A stretch of 19,185 bases of DNA from contig JBPCWZ010000077.1 in assembly GCA_051009015.1 (NCBI GenBank), positions 1 through 19,185 on the forward strand. The letters are read 5' to 3'. Below the pieces are notes generated by a model. That model had not been told where the DNA came from. It saw only the letters and a program-made list of their open reading frames with translations, and made no database searches. Below are positions 1 to 7,140 of this stretch, in pieces. Every line of letters starts with the position of its first letter. Positions within the stretch are counted from its first letter, which is position 1. Made by a program: the position numbers and the translations under genes. This DNA is from JAHRAH01 sp051009015. GTDB lineage: Bacteria > Pseudomonadota > Gammaproteobacteria > Tethybacterales > Persebacteraceae.

Positions 1-1464
1 GGTGCTTGCTTTTGCCAAAAAATCATGCGGCAGGCGCGACCAATCGGCGGTCATAAAATCACTCGTCGTTACCGCCCGCAAAGCGGCGACATTCTCATAA
101 GTCCTGCCGTCTCCCATCACGCCGACACTGCTAACCGGCAACAGCACAACAAACGCCTGCGCCGTCTTGTCGTATAAACCCGCCGCCCGCAACTCGCGCA
201 TAAAAACCGCATCCGCCCGGCGGGCAAGCGCCACACGCTGCCTTGAAACTTCGCCCAAAACGCGCACCGCCAAACCGGGACCGGGAAAAGGATGACGCGA
301 CAAAAACGATTGCGGCAAAGCCAAAGCCGCGCCAAGTTCGCGTACTTCGTCCTTAAACAACTCGCGCAATGGTTCCAGTATTTTCAGATTCAACCGCTCG
401 GGCAAACCGCCGACATTGTGATGGGTTTTTATCACCGCCTTGCCGCTGCCGCCGCCGGACGATTCCACAACATCGGGGTATATCGTCCCCTGCGCAAGCC
501 ATTTTGCCGCGCCGATTTTTTTTGCCTCCCGCTCAAACACTTCAACAAAAACCCGCCCGATGCGGCGGCGTTTTTCTTCCGGATCCGACACGCCTTTGAG
601 CGCGGCAAAAAATTCATCGGCGGCATCGGCAACCGTCAAACCCTCGCCGACCTCGGCAAAAGCGGTACGCACCTGTTCCACTTCGCCCTCCCGCAACAAG
701 CCGTTATCCACCATCACGCACGAGAGTTTTTCGCCAATCGCCCGGCGTAATATCGCCGCGGCAACGGCAGAATCCACGCCGCCCGAAAGCGCAAGCAACA
801 CTCCTTCGCCTTTGGTTATCCGGCGGATGTTCTCGCACTGCATCCCGATGAAGTTTGGCATCGTCCATTCGCCGCGCAAGCCGCAAATATGGCGGATGAA
901 GTTGCCGATGATTTTGCCGCCATCGTCGGTATGTGCTACTTCCGGATGAAAAAGCAAGCCGTATAAGCGGCGCTTTTCGTCCGCTATCGCCGCCACCGCG
1001 TTTGTTTGCGCGCCCGCACCGCCGGCGACAACAACAAAGCCCGGCGGCGGCGCGACAACCTTGTCGCCATGACTCATCCACACTTGCAAATCGCCGTCAA
1101 AAACGCCGTCAAACAAATCGCACTTTGCGCTTTGGCGCACCATCGCCGCGCCATATTCCCTGCCCCCCGACTCCGCCGATATCCTGCCGCCAAAATGCCG
1201 CACCATCGCCTGCATTCCATAACAAACGCCAAGCACCGGCTTGCCCAAGGCAAAAACCGCATCGTTTATCGGCGGGGCGTCTTTTGCCGCCGCCGATTGC
1301 GGACCGCCGGAAAGGATAATGCCGCTGGCGCCGAATGCTTTGACGGCGGCGGCGGGCATTTGCGGCGGGTGAATCTCGCAATATACTTTTTGCCCGCGCA
1401 CGGTGCGCGCTATCAGTTGCGTGTATTGCGACCCGTAATCCAAGATAAGAATCTTTTCGTTCAT
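1..1464 (-). CDS. guaA: GMP synthase (glutamine-hydrolysing), 3' end cut by window edge
   Basis: Converts XMP to GMP using ATP and glutamine, the last step of GMP synthesis, in the cytoplasm. The frame is open for 488 codons from ATG at 1464 to the window edge. The N-terminal class I amidotransferase starts MNEKILILDYGSQYTQLIAR, with nucleophile Cys81 in GVCYGMQ and the FHPEV His-Glu pair. The ATP-pyrophosphatase P-loop follows as LALSGGVDSAV (near base 783), then the C-terminal dimerisation domain with HPFPGPGLAVR. The last residues read LPHDFLAKAST; E. coli GuaA has 525 residues, so roughly 35 residues lie outside. The ATG overlaps the rsfS stop in an ATGA, so translation is probably coupled. 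It is last in the cmk-rpsA-ihfB-lapB-nadD-rsfS-guaA run. Identification is secure. Confidence 0.96.
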   Translation of the reverse strand, partial: MNEKILILDYGSQYTQLIARTVRGQKVYCEIHPPQMPAAAVKAFGASGIILSGGPQSAAAKDAPPINDAVFALGKPVLGVCYGMQAMVRHFGGRISAESGGREYGAAMVRQSAKCDLFDGVFDGDLQVWMSHGDKVVAPPPGFVVVAGGAGAQTNAVAAIADEKRRLYGLLFHPEVAHTDDGGKIIGNFIRHICGLRGEWTMPNFIGMQCENIRRITKGEGVLLALSGGVDSAVAAAILRRAIGEKLSCVMVDNGLLREGEVEQVRTAFAEVGEGLTVADAADEFFAALKGVSDPEEKRRRIGRVFVEVFEREAKKIGAAKWLAQGTIYPDVVESSGGGSGKAVIKTHHNVGGLPERLNLKILEPLRELFKDEVRELGAALALPQSFLSRHPFPGPGLAVRVLGEVSRQRVALARRADAVFMRELRAAGLYDKTAQAFVVLLPVSSVGVMGDGRTYENVAALRAVTTSDFMTADWSRLPHDFLAKAST

Positions 1465-1805
1465 TGCCGCCGCCGTGTTTTTTCAAAACTCCACAACGAT
1501 TCCAAATCATAACGCTCCCGCGCATCGGGCTGCATAATGTGCGCGACGACATCGCCCGCGTCTATCAAAACCCATTCTTCCGACCGCTCGGTTTTCGGCG
1601 CTTTGTTGCCGCTTTGTTTCAATGCCTTTACCACCCGCTCGCCCAAAGATGCCGCATGGCGGGCGTTCATCGCCGTAGCGATAACCAGATGCAAAAACAA
1701 ACCGCACGATTGCTCCCGCGCCGGAATTTGCACGACATCCGCGCCCTTGCCGTCAATCAGCGCCGCCGTGATAATGGCCGCTTCGCTTTTGCCTTCGTCC
1801 GTCAT
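1461..1805 (-). CDS. rsfS: Ribosomal silencing factor RsfS
   Basis: RsfS binds ribosomal protein L14 on the 50S subunit and blocks subunit joining when nutrients are scarce. The 114-residue product has the family core: ALIDGKGADVVQIPAREQ near the start and the C-terminal block WVLIDAGDVVAHIMQPDARE followed by YDLESLW. The open frame extends upstream inside nadD, but the ATG at 1805 overlaps the nadD TGA as ATGA and gives the normal family length. The 3' end overlaps guaA the same way. The nadD-rsfS pairing is very common in bacteria and supports the call. The usual middle segment (SxxxDxMIxxTGTSxRH) is divergent here, reading CGLFLHLVIATAMNARHAASL. Confidence 0.92.
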   Translation of the reverse strand: MTDEGKSEAAIITAALIDGKGADVVQIPAREQSCGLFLHLVIATAMNARHAASLGERVVKALKQSGNKAPKTERSEEWVLIDAGDVVAHIMQPDARERYDLESLWSFEKTRRRQ

Positions 1806-2353
1806 CGTTGCTTTGCCCGCAGGGCGGTTGAGGACATGCGCGGGGCAAGCGTGTGCCAAAAATACACGCCGCGCCACAACCTTTTCGGTTTGGCGGTTTT
1901 TGCCGCCCACTGCGGCGGCACCGCCCGCTTTGGCGAAGGCGACCCGCGGCGGCGGGCAACGGCAACCGATGCCAAAGCCAAAATATTGCGCCACTCCTTC
2001 CAGCGGCGAAAATGCAAAAAAGCATCGCCGCCGATGATTAATATCACCCGCGATTTGCGGCGAAGTTTGCGCACCGTGCGGATAGTGCGGCGTTGGTTGC
2101 CCGGCGGCTCGTCATCGCCGATAACTATCCGCTTGTCATCCGCAGTTGCCATTTGGCACATTGTCATTCTGGCATGCCAACTTGCCGATGGTTTTGCCCT
2201 GTGCGGCGGCGCGCCGTTTGGTATCAGACACACCCGCGCCGCCGGAAAATCCCGCAAAGCGCGGCGGGCAAGATGCAAATGCCCCTCGTGAATGGGGTCA
2301 AAAGTGCCGCCCAAAACGGCGGTAGCAGCAGTTGCGGTTGTGCGCATTGCCAT
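1802..2353 (-). CDS. nadD: Nicotinate-nucleotide adenylyltransferase, short C terminus
   Basis: Adenylates nicotinate mononucleotide to deamido-NAD in NAD synthesis. The 183-residue product has the nucleotidyltransferase signature LGGTFDPIHEGHL near residues 14-26 (GTFDP plus HxGH) and ends with the family motif SSTALR. ATG at 2353 lies just after the lapB stop (2356-2358); ATG at 2347 is an alternative, and neither has a clear Shine-Dalgarno, so coupling to lapB is likely. The protein stops five residues after the SSTxxR motif (AKQR then TGA). E. coli NadD (213 residues) and relatives continue about 25-30 residues with a helix and a LLPEPVLxYI-like segment. The stop forms an ATGA overlap with rsfS. 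Confidence 0.9.
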   Translation of the reverse strand: MAMRTTATAATAVLGGTFDPIHEGHLHLARRALRDFPAARVCLIPNGAPPHRAKPSASWHARMTMCQMATADDKRIVIGDDEPPGNQRRTIRTVRKLRRKSRVILIIGGDAFLHFRRWKEWRNILALASVAVARRRGSPSPKRAVPPQWAAKTAKPKRLWRGVYFWHTLAPRMSSTALRAKQR

Positions 2354-2355
2354 TA

Positions 2356-3492
2356 TTATGACGATTGGCGCGGGCGAAACGATTCCCACGCCAAACAGCC
2401 CGGGCATTGCCATACAAAATCGTTAACTTCATAACCGCAACCGCTGCAGGTAAAATGCCGTCCGGCTGCCGTGCGCAAAGTTTCGCGCAGTGCTTCAAAG
2501 GCATCGCGCTCTTCGCCGCTTGCCTTTGCCGATTGTTCGTCTATCCAGCACAGCGCCGGGGCGGCGCCGTTTTTTGTCAGCATTCCGGCGCGCGCCAAAC
2601 CGCCGATGCCCGCCGGAGTTTTGGCAAGTATCTTATAAACACATTCAAACAGCGGCGGCGAAGGGTGAACGCTCAGCCAGCGCAGCAAATCGCGCCGTCC
2701 GGTTTCGGCTTTGCCGTCAAGGCGGCGGGCGTTGTGCAAACCTTCGGCTGCCAGCCACAAATATCTCGGCTGGCAGCGCTCCACCGCCAAAAAGCGCGTT
2801 GCCGCTTCGCTATATTTTCCCGCGCCAAGCGCCGCTTCGCCAAGCAGTATCATCGCCCGGGCGCAGTCGGGATTTTCCGCCAATGCCGATTCCAGCAGGC
2901 GGGTTTTTTTTGCCGCATCTTCTTCGGCGAGCGCGCATTGACACAAAAGTTGCGACTTGACCGCCCGGCGAAAGAGCAAAGCATCGGGCGGCATCTTATC
3001 GGTCAATTCCAGCGCTTTGGCATAATCGCCGTCCCGCTGCTTCAACGACAGCAGCATCGCCAAAGCGCGCTCGCGATAATCCGGATGATTCAACAAAGGT
3101 TGCGCGGTTTTTTCGGCATAATCCATAAAGCCCATCGTCAGATAATCCTGCGCCAACTCCCAAAGCCCGCGCCGCCGCAAATCCGCCGACAGGTCTTCGC
3201 GCTCGCATATTTCGCGGTGCGCCGTCATCGCCCTTCGCAACTCGCCCCGCTGCCTTGACAATGCGCCGATGGCAAATTGCAACTCAACCGAGTCCGGATT
3301 TGGCGGGCGCGCGCGCAGGAGGGTATCCAGCGCTTTGTCCTTTTCGTCCCGCAACAAATGCGAAAGCCCTTCTTCGTAGGCGCGCGGCAACTGCCCGGCA
3401 TTCTTGCGGATATGACGGATGTCCAGCCGCGCCGCAAACCATCCGATGACAAAAACGGCGGGCAGCGATATCAACAGCCATTCAATCGGCAT
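2356..3492 (-). CDS. lapB: LPS assembly protein LapB (YciM), TPR/rubredoxin protein
   Basis: LapB is an inner-membrane adaptor that, with FtsH, controls LpxC degradation and so lipopolysaccharide synthesis. The 378-residue product has one N-terminal membrane segment (residues 3-20, LLISLPAVFVIGWFAARLD), then a cytoplasmic helical region with TPR-like repeats (for example YEEGLSHLLRDEKDKALDTL and AMILLGEAALGAGKYSEAA). It ends with a rubredoxin-type zinc knuckle, Cys349/Cys352 and Cys363/Cys366, in CSGCGYEVNDFVWQCPGC. Length is close to E. coli LapB (389). Its ATG lies 11 bases inside the ihfB 3' end. lapA, often between ihfB and lapB, is absent. Confidence 0.94.
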   Translation of the reverse strand: MPIEWLLISLPAVFVIGWFAARLDIRHIRKNAGQLPRAYEEGLSHLLRDEKDKALDTLLRARPPNPDSVELQFAIGALSRQRGELRRAMTAHREICEREDLSADLRRRGLWELAQDYLTMGFMDYAEKTAQPLLNHPDYRERALAMLLSLKQRDGDYAKALELTDKMPPDALLFRRAVKSQLLCQCALAEEDAAKKTRLLESALAENPDCARAMILLGEAALGAGKYSEAATRFLAVERCQPRYLWLAAEGLHNARRLDGKAETGRRDLLRWLSVHPSPPLFECVYKILAKTPAGIGGLARAGMLTKNGAAPALCWIDEQSAKASGEERDAFEALRETLRTAAGRHFTCSGCGYEVNDFVWQCPGCLAWESFRPRQSS

Positions 3493-3784
3493 TGACCATT
3501 TGCGCCAGCCGCCGACCGGGGCGAAAACGCGGCACGCGCTTGGCGGGGATTTCTATGACCTCGCCGGTGCGCGGGTTGCGGGCAAAACGCGCCGCCCGCT
3601 CGCTGAGGAAAAAAGTGCCAAAATCGCGGATCTCCACGCGCCCGCCCGCTTGCAGTTGTCCGCTAATGGCGTCAAACAACCGCTCGGTCATGCGCGCCGT
3701 CATCGCCGCCGAAAACCCCCGCCGCCGCAAAGCCGGCGCATTCGCCAAATCGCGCTTATTGACCGATGACGATGACGGCGGCAT
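3482..3784 (-). CDS. ihfB: Integration host factor subunit beta (HU/IHF family)
   Basis: DNA-bending nucleoid protein that pairs with IhfA. From ATG at 3784 the product has 100 residues: helical N-terminal body, then GGRVEIRDFGTFFLSERAAR and the DNA-binding arm ARNPRTGEVIEIPAKRVPRF, with the intercalating proline at residue 71 and the final FRPGRRL. The rpsA-ihfB-lapB order supports IHF-beta over HU. ATG 3784 sits 8 bases past the rpsA stop with a GGGGGT stretch about 10 bases upstream. The frame stays open a further 59 codons upstream, across the rpsA tail, encoding a Lys/Ala/Pro-rich stretch with further ATGs at 3820 and 3961. I treat that as alternative-frame overlap, not the main start. 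A Ser-rich N terminus (PPSSSSVNK) is unusual for IhfB. Confidence 0.88.
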   Translation of the reverse strand: MPPSSSSVNKRDLANAPALRRRGFSAAMTARMTERLFDAISGQLQAGGRVEIRDFGTFFLSERAARFARNPRTGEVIEIPAKRVPRFRPGRRLAQMVNAD

Positions 3785-3791
3785 TTTGGCA

Positions 3792-5657
3792 TCAACCCCC
3801 GGTCGTGTTTTTGTCGCCATCCGCTTCGCCGCCGCTTTCGCTTTCGCCGCTTTCGGCTTTGCTTTCGGTGCTTTCGCTTTTGGCTTCACTTTCGGCAGTT
3901 GCGCTTTGGCTTTCGCTTTGTGCTTCGCTTTCGCCGTCATCGCCTTCGTCGCTTTCGGCATTTTGGGCGCGGGCTTGGCCGAGTTTTGCCTGCAGCAATG
4001 CGCCGAGTTTTGTTGTCGGTTGCGAGGTTTTGCGCTTGTCGCGGTCGGTGCGGTTTTTCTCTTTCAGCGAAACTATCGCCCGGCGGTTTTTGTCGTCAAT
4101 GTCAATAAGGACAAACTCCGTCTCATCGCCGACCTTGACGACATCGGCGGCGCTTTCCACCCGCTCTTCGGACACTTCGCTGATAGGCAGAAACGCGCGG
4201 ATATTCGTACCCAGCGATATGTTCGCCCCGCCCTTGCCGGATATCTCGGTTACCGTGCCGCGCACAAGCGAGCCCTTCAGAGTGCTTTCGCGGAATGATT
4301 CAAAATCGCCGTCCGCCAACTGCTTGATGCCGAGCCCGATGCGCTCTTTTTCCACATCAATGGAAAGCACCACCGTTTCCACTTCCGCGCCTTTGTCGTA
4401 TGCTTGCATCGCCTTTTCTTCGTCTTCATAAGAAACATTCGCCGGGCGCACCAACCCTTCAATCTCGCCGGACAACTCCACAAACAAGCCATGCTCATTA
4501 ATAGAGCGGACGACGCCCTTGACCTTGTCGCCTTTGCGGTAGGCGGTGGCAAAATCCTGCCACGGGTTTGGCTGGCATTGTTTGATGCCGAGCGAGATGC
4601 GCCGCCGTTCGCGGTCTATCTCCAAAACCATCACTTCCACTTCGTCGCCGGGTTTGTAAAGATTGTCCCAATTGGCATCCTTGCGCCGCCAACTGACTTC
4701 GGACGAATGCACCAAACCCTGCACGCCGTCGCCAATCTCAACAAACATTCCAAAATCCATCATCTTCACAACCCTGCCGAAAACGCGCGAGCCGACCGGC
4801 GAAGTGCGATGAAAATACTCCCACGGGTCCGGCTGCATTTGTTTCATTCCCAGCGATATGCGCCCTTTTTCGGTATCAACGCGCAGGATGACAACATCAA
4901 TCTCATCGCCCGCCTTAATCAACTCTTCAACCGCATTGACATGCCGCCACGAAAGGTCGGTAATGTGCAAAAGCCCGAAAACGCCGCTGCGAATCTCCAC
5001 AAACGCGCCATAATCCACAATCGCGCGCACGACTCCCTTGACCTGCACGCCTTCGGCAAAACCGCCGCCTTCCTTGCCTTCCAGCATTTCCTTTTCCAAA
5101 AGCGCGCGCCGCGACACCACAACGCTGTGCTTGTTGTTGTTAATCTTGATGGCTTTGAACTGCTGGCGCGTGCCGAGCAGCGAAGCCGGGTCGGAAACCG
5201 GAAAAACATCAACCAGCGACCACGGCAAAAAAGCGCGGACATTGTCGCACATGACCGAAAAGCCGCCCTTGACGCGGCTTTGGATGACGCCCTCAATAAT
5301 GCCGTCTCCGGCGAATGCTTCCTGTATTTTCTTCCACGCCTGTTTGCGGCGGGTGTTGCGCCTTGACAGCAAAGTATCGCCGCGCCCGTTGTCCAGCATT
5401 TCCAGTTCAACATCAACGCCGATGGCGTCTCCGGGGCTTATCTCCATTTCGCCGTCGTCGGTCAGAAACTCTTCCACCGGCACGCGCGCCTCGGATTTGA
5501 GCACGCCGTCCGCCTGCAAGATAAAGAAATCGCCGCTGCGCTCGGCGACTTTGGCGGTAAGGTCTTCGCCCTCCCGCACTTTGCGGTCTTTGATAAATTC
5601 TTCAAAGCACCGGGAAAAAGTTTCGCCGGTATCTTTTGTTTGGGGTGAGTTGTCCAT
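3792..5657 (-). CDS. rpsA: 30S ribosomal protein S1 with acidic Ser/Glu tail
   Basis: S1 recruits mRNA to the 30S subunit through repeated OB-fold (S1) domains. The 621-residue product carries six, as in E. coli: domain 1 near KVAERSGDFFILQADG, domain 2 with VKGGFSVMCDNVRAFLPWSL, then four regular repeats of the type VVRAIVDYGAFVEI...LLHITDLSW, each ending near RISLGxKQ. From about residue 563 to the end it has a low-complexity tail rich in Glu, Ser, Ala, Gly and Asp, not present in E. coli S1 (557 residues) and encoded by GAAAGC-like hexamers. I chose ATG 5657 because GAGG lies 8 bases upstream; ATG 5687, overlapping the cmk stop as ATGA, would add MTKQQHEAPF. It is second in the operon. Confidence 0.95.
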   Translation of the reverse strand: MDNSPQTKDTGETFSRCFEEFIKDRKVREGEDLTAKVAERSGDFFILQADGVLKSEARVPVEEFLTDDGEMEISPGDAIGVDVELEMLDNGRGDTLLSRRNTRRKQAWKKIQEAFAGDGIIEGVIQSRVKGGFSVMCDNVRAFLPWSLVDVFPVSDPASLLGTRQQFKAIKINNNKHSVVVSRRALLEKEMLEGKEGGGFAEGVQVKGVVRAIVDYGAFVEIRSGVFGLLHITDLSWRHVNAVEELIKAGDEIDVVILRVDTEKGRISLGMKQMQPDPWEYFHRTSPVGSRVFGRVVKMMDFGMFVEIGDGVQGLVHSSEVSWRRKDANWDNLYKPGDEVEVMVLEIDRERRRISLGIKQCQPNPWQDFATAYRKGDKVKGVVRSINEHGLFVELSGEIEGLVRPANVSYEDEEKAMQAYDKGAEVETVVLSIDVEKERIGLGIKQLADGDFESFRESTLKGSLVRGTVTEISGKGGANISLGTNIRAFLPISEVSEERVESAADVVKVGDETEFVLIDIDDKNRRAIVSLKEKNRTDRDKRKTSQPTTKLGALLQAKLGQARAQNAESDEGDDGESEAQSESQSATAESEAKSESTESKAESGESESGGEADGDKNTTGG

Positions 5658-5683
5658 AAAAGGTGCCTCGTGTTGTTGTTTGG

Positions 5684-6406
5684 TCATTCGGCGCCGGATG
5701 CGCGCGCGGCAACAAAAAACAAACGCGCCGCATCTTCGGCTATCCGCGCCGCGGAACATTCGGCGCTGTCCATAACAACGGCGGCGGATGCCCGACGCAA
5801 GGGCGCGCAGGCGCGGCTTTTGTCTTTGCTGTCGCGCGCAGCCAAACCGGCGCGCACATCTGCAATTGTAGCACCAACGCCGCGATTTTGCAATTGTTTC
5901 TGACGGCGGGCGGCGCGCACTTGTATGTCGGCGTCCAGATACAACATTACGGCGGCATCGGCAAAAACCACCGTGCCCATATCCCGCCCTTCGGCGACCA
6001 GCCCCGGCTGCTTTCTCGCCGCCCGCTGCAAAGGCAAAAGCGCAACCCGCGCTTCGGCAACGGACGCCAATACGGACGCCGCCTTTCCCGCCCGCTCGCT
6101 GTCCAAATCTTCGCCGCCAAAAAGCGCATCAAACACTTGTTCCAAACTTCTGCCGGCATTTTCCCCGATGGCGGATATCAGCCGGCGGGCGGCATCTTCG
6201 GCGATGCGCGGCAGTTGCGGGTTGTCGGTCTTATGCAAATCATCGGCGGAGAGTTCGCCGCTTTGCAGCGCCATCATTCCGGCGGCGCGATAGATTCGCC
6301 CCGATTCCAAAAGATGAAACCCCAACTTTCGGGCGAGAATAGCCGCAACCGTCCCCTTTCCGGACCCCGCCGTCCCGTCAATGGCAATAACCGGCGGCAA
6401 CTTCAT
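5684..6406 (-). CDS. cmk: Cytidylate (CMP/dCMP) kinase
   Basis: Phosphorylates CMP and dCMP with ATP. The product from ATG 6406 has 240 residues (E. coli 227). The P-loop IDGTAGSGKGT is at residues 9-19, the CMP-site helix reads ESGRIYRAAGMMAL, the VAEGRDMGTVVFADA block is complete, and the lid is RDSKDKSRACAPLRRA. The usual D(S/T)GA(L/M)YRA is changed to ESGRIYRA, so the CMP-binding Asp is a Glu. The frame extends to a TTG at 6430, but ATG 6406 places the P-loop at the family's normal distance. It is the first gene of the seven-gene minus-strand operon; upstream lies a repeat island where I found no convincing minus-strand promoter. Confidence 0.95.
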   Translation of the reverse strand: MKLPPVIAIDGTAGSGKGTVAAILARKLGFHLLESGRIYRAAGMMALQSGELSADDLHKTDNPQLPRIAEDAARRLISAIGENAGRSLEQVFDALFGGEDLDSERAGKAASVLASVAEARVALLPLQRAARKQPGLVAEGRDMGTVVFADAAVMLYLDADIQVRAARRQKQLQNRGVGATIADVRAGLAARDSKDKSRACAPLRRASAAVVMDSAECSAARIAEDAARLFFVAARASGAE

Positions 6407-6456
6407 ACCCGCCAATTCTACAACCGGCAACCGCCAAAAACACCGCCTCCCCCGTC

Positions 6457-6476
6457 ATTCCCGCGAAAGCGGGAAT
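6457..6476. repeat. dRS3-like 20-bp palindrome
   Basis: The sequence is ATTCCCGCGAAAGCGGGAAT, preceded by GTC and followed by CTCC. It fits the neisserial dRS3 form ATTCCC-N8-GGGAAT, though similar palindromes occur in many Pseudomonadota. A degenerate partner, CTTTCGCGGAAATGACG, lies just downstream near 6498-6514. Confidence 0.85.
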
Positions 6477-6567
6477 CTCCTTTTAAGTATGCGCCGCTTT
6501 CGCGGAAATGACGAAAAGGGCGAAAATGCCAAAAAAGGCAAAAAGATGAAAAAAATGTCAAAAATGT

Positions 6568-6595
6568 TTGACAGGGCGGATATTGTGTGTATAAT
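6568..6595 (+). promoter_or_regulatory. Consensus sigma-70 promoter upstream of an orphan leader
   Basis: A perfect -35 box TTGACA (6568-6573) and a perfect -10 box TATAAT (6590-6595) are separated by 16 bases. GGGAG follows at about 6599-6603, 8 bases before ATG 6612. Box identity and downstream ribosome binding site are seen directly; activity is inferred. It is the best-matching promoter in the window, yet it leads only into a very short ORF. Confidence 0.65.
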
Positions 6596-6611
6596 CGCGG
6601 GAGTTATGCCG

Positions 6612-6692
6612 ATGATGAAAAAGACGGACATGCACAAACACATGTTTAGCATTACACGGCGCACGGCGCACGGCGCACGGCGCACGGCTTAG
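6612..6692 (+). pseudogene. Short leader ORF ending in heptamer repeat; probable 5' remnant of a surface-protein gene
   Basis: ATG 6612 has a well-placed GGGAG and is followed by 26 codons (MMKKTDMHKHMFSITRR, then a TAHGARRTA-type repeat) ending at TAG 6690-6692. An alternative ATG at 6606 is in frame. The repeat-encoded part is read from tandem GCACGGC copies. The end, GCTTAGACCTTTGCC, closely matches GCTGAGACCTTTGGC at the start of the inverse autotransporter gene at 18334-18348; the single G-to-T change creates the stop here. Nothing resembling a barrel or passenger follows. It could be a decayed paralogue's 5' end, a conserved leader module, or chance. Confidence 0.4.
6654..6688 (+). repeat. 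Heptanucleotide tandem repeat, four perfect GCACGGC copies plus one variant
   Basis: ACACGGC (6654-6660) is followed by four exact GCACGGC units (6661-6688). Seven is not a multiple of three, so each unit gained or lost changes the reading frame downstream. The same heptamer occurs twice at 18321-18334. Confidence 0.9.
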
Positions 6693-6751
6693 ACCTTTGC
6701 CTAATCCCGTTATCGGCAAAAGCCGCTAACCGCCGCCCCGCCCCCCTCGTC

Positions 6752-6771
6752 ATTCCCGCGAAAGCGGGAAT
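6752..6771. repeat. dRS3-like 20-bp palindrome
   Basis: ATTCCCGCGAAAGCGGGAAT, preceded by CGTC and followed by CCAAC. Same core as the copy at 6457 but with the alternative right flank (CCA instead of CTCC). Confidence 0.85.
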
Positions 6772-6778
6772 CCAACTC

Positions 6779-6838
6779 TTTGCCATTTGTCTGTTTGCGC
6801 GCAAGCGCAAACGGCGACTTGTCGCCGCAAATGGCAAA
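6779..6838. repeat. Branched inverted-repeat element (three-way junction fold)
   Basis: An 11-bp outer stem pairs TTTGCCATTTG (6779-6789) with CAAATGGCAAA (6828-6838). Inside are two hairpins: GTTTGCGC/GCGCAAAC (6793-6800 with 6805-6812, loop GCAA) and GGCGAC/GTCGCC (6813-6818 with 6821-6826, loop TT). All pairings are exact. Whether it forms in RNA or DNA is not known. Confidence 0.75.
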
Positions 6839-6884
6839 ACACGAATCAAAAGCCCCACAAGGGCGCCCTTGCGGGCGCGTTTGG

Positions 6885-6904
6885 ATTCCCGCTTTCGCGG
6901 GAAT
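6885..6904. repeat. dRS3-like 20-bp palindrome, inverted orientation
   Basis: ATTCCCGCTTTCGCGGGAAT followed by GACGAAG, the reverse-complement arrangement of the copies at 6457 and 6752. It faces the next copy at 6919 across 14 bases, forming a head-to-head pair. Confidence 0.85.
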
Positions 6905-6918
6905 GACGAAGAACTGTC

Positions 6919-6938
6919 ATTCCCGCGAAAGCGGGAAT
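6919..6938. repeat. dRS3-like 20-bp palindrome
   Basis: ATTCCCGCGAAAGCGGGAAT with GTC before and CTCC after. It is the forward partner of the inverted copy at 6885-6904; together they form a longer inverted repeat. Confidence 0.85.
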
Positions 6939-6974
6939 CTCCTAAACCATCGCCGCAAAGCGGCGCATTCTTAT

Positions 6975-7074
6975 AGCCCTGAAAGGGCGTCCTGTTCATA
7001 GCACGGGGCAAAGCGCGAAAGCGCGCCGCCCCGTGAGTCGGCATTGTTAGGAATGTAGCCCTGAAAGGGCGTCC
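6975..7074 (+). repeat. Modular palindromic repeat, copy 1
   Basis: It begins with AGCCCTGAAAGGGCGTCC (6975-6992), continues with TGTTCATAGCACGGGGC, an inserted GCGCGAAAGCGCGC hairpin and GCCCCGTGAGTCGGCAT, and closes with a second AGCCCTGAAAGGGCGTCC (7057-7074). The first 37 bases match copy 3 (7313-7349) exactly. Copy 2 (7141-7208) is the same arrangement in reverse. Confidence 0.75.
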
Positions 7075-7140
7075 CGTTCTTTTGCGGGGCAAAGCCCGGC
7101 AAAAACCGGACAAACAACCGCAACCGCCGCCATTGTTTTC

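Noticed and set aside
2365..3258. 297-codon plus-strand ORF opposite lapB
   Set aside because: Antisense shadow; the lapB frame carries the TPR pattern and zinc knuckle.
3492..4298. Long plus-strand ORF opposite rpsA and ihfB
   Set aside because: It is the complement of strongly conserved coding sequence on the minus strand; GC-rich codon use keeps such shadow frames open.
5657..5687. rpsA start at ATG 5687
   Set aside because: It overlaps the cmk stop and could work by coupling, but GAGG sits at the right distance from ATG 5657 and the extra ten residues have no S1 counterpart.
6520..6560. Intrinsic terminator from TGCC-AAAAAA-GGCA
   Set aside because: The stem is only four base pairs with no T-tract on either side in the needed position.
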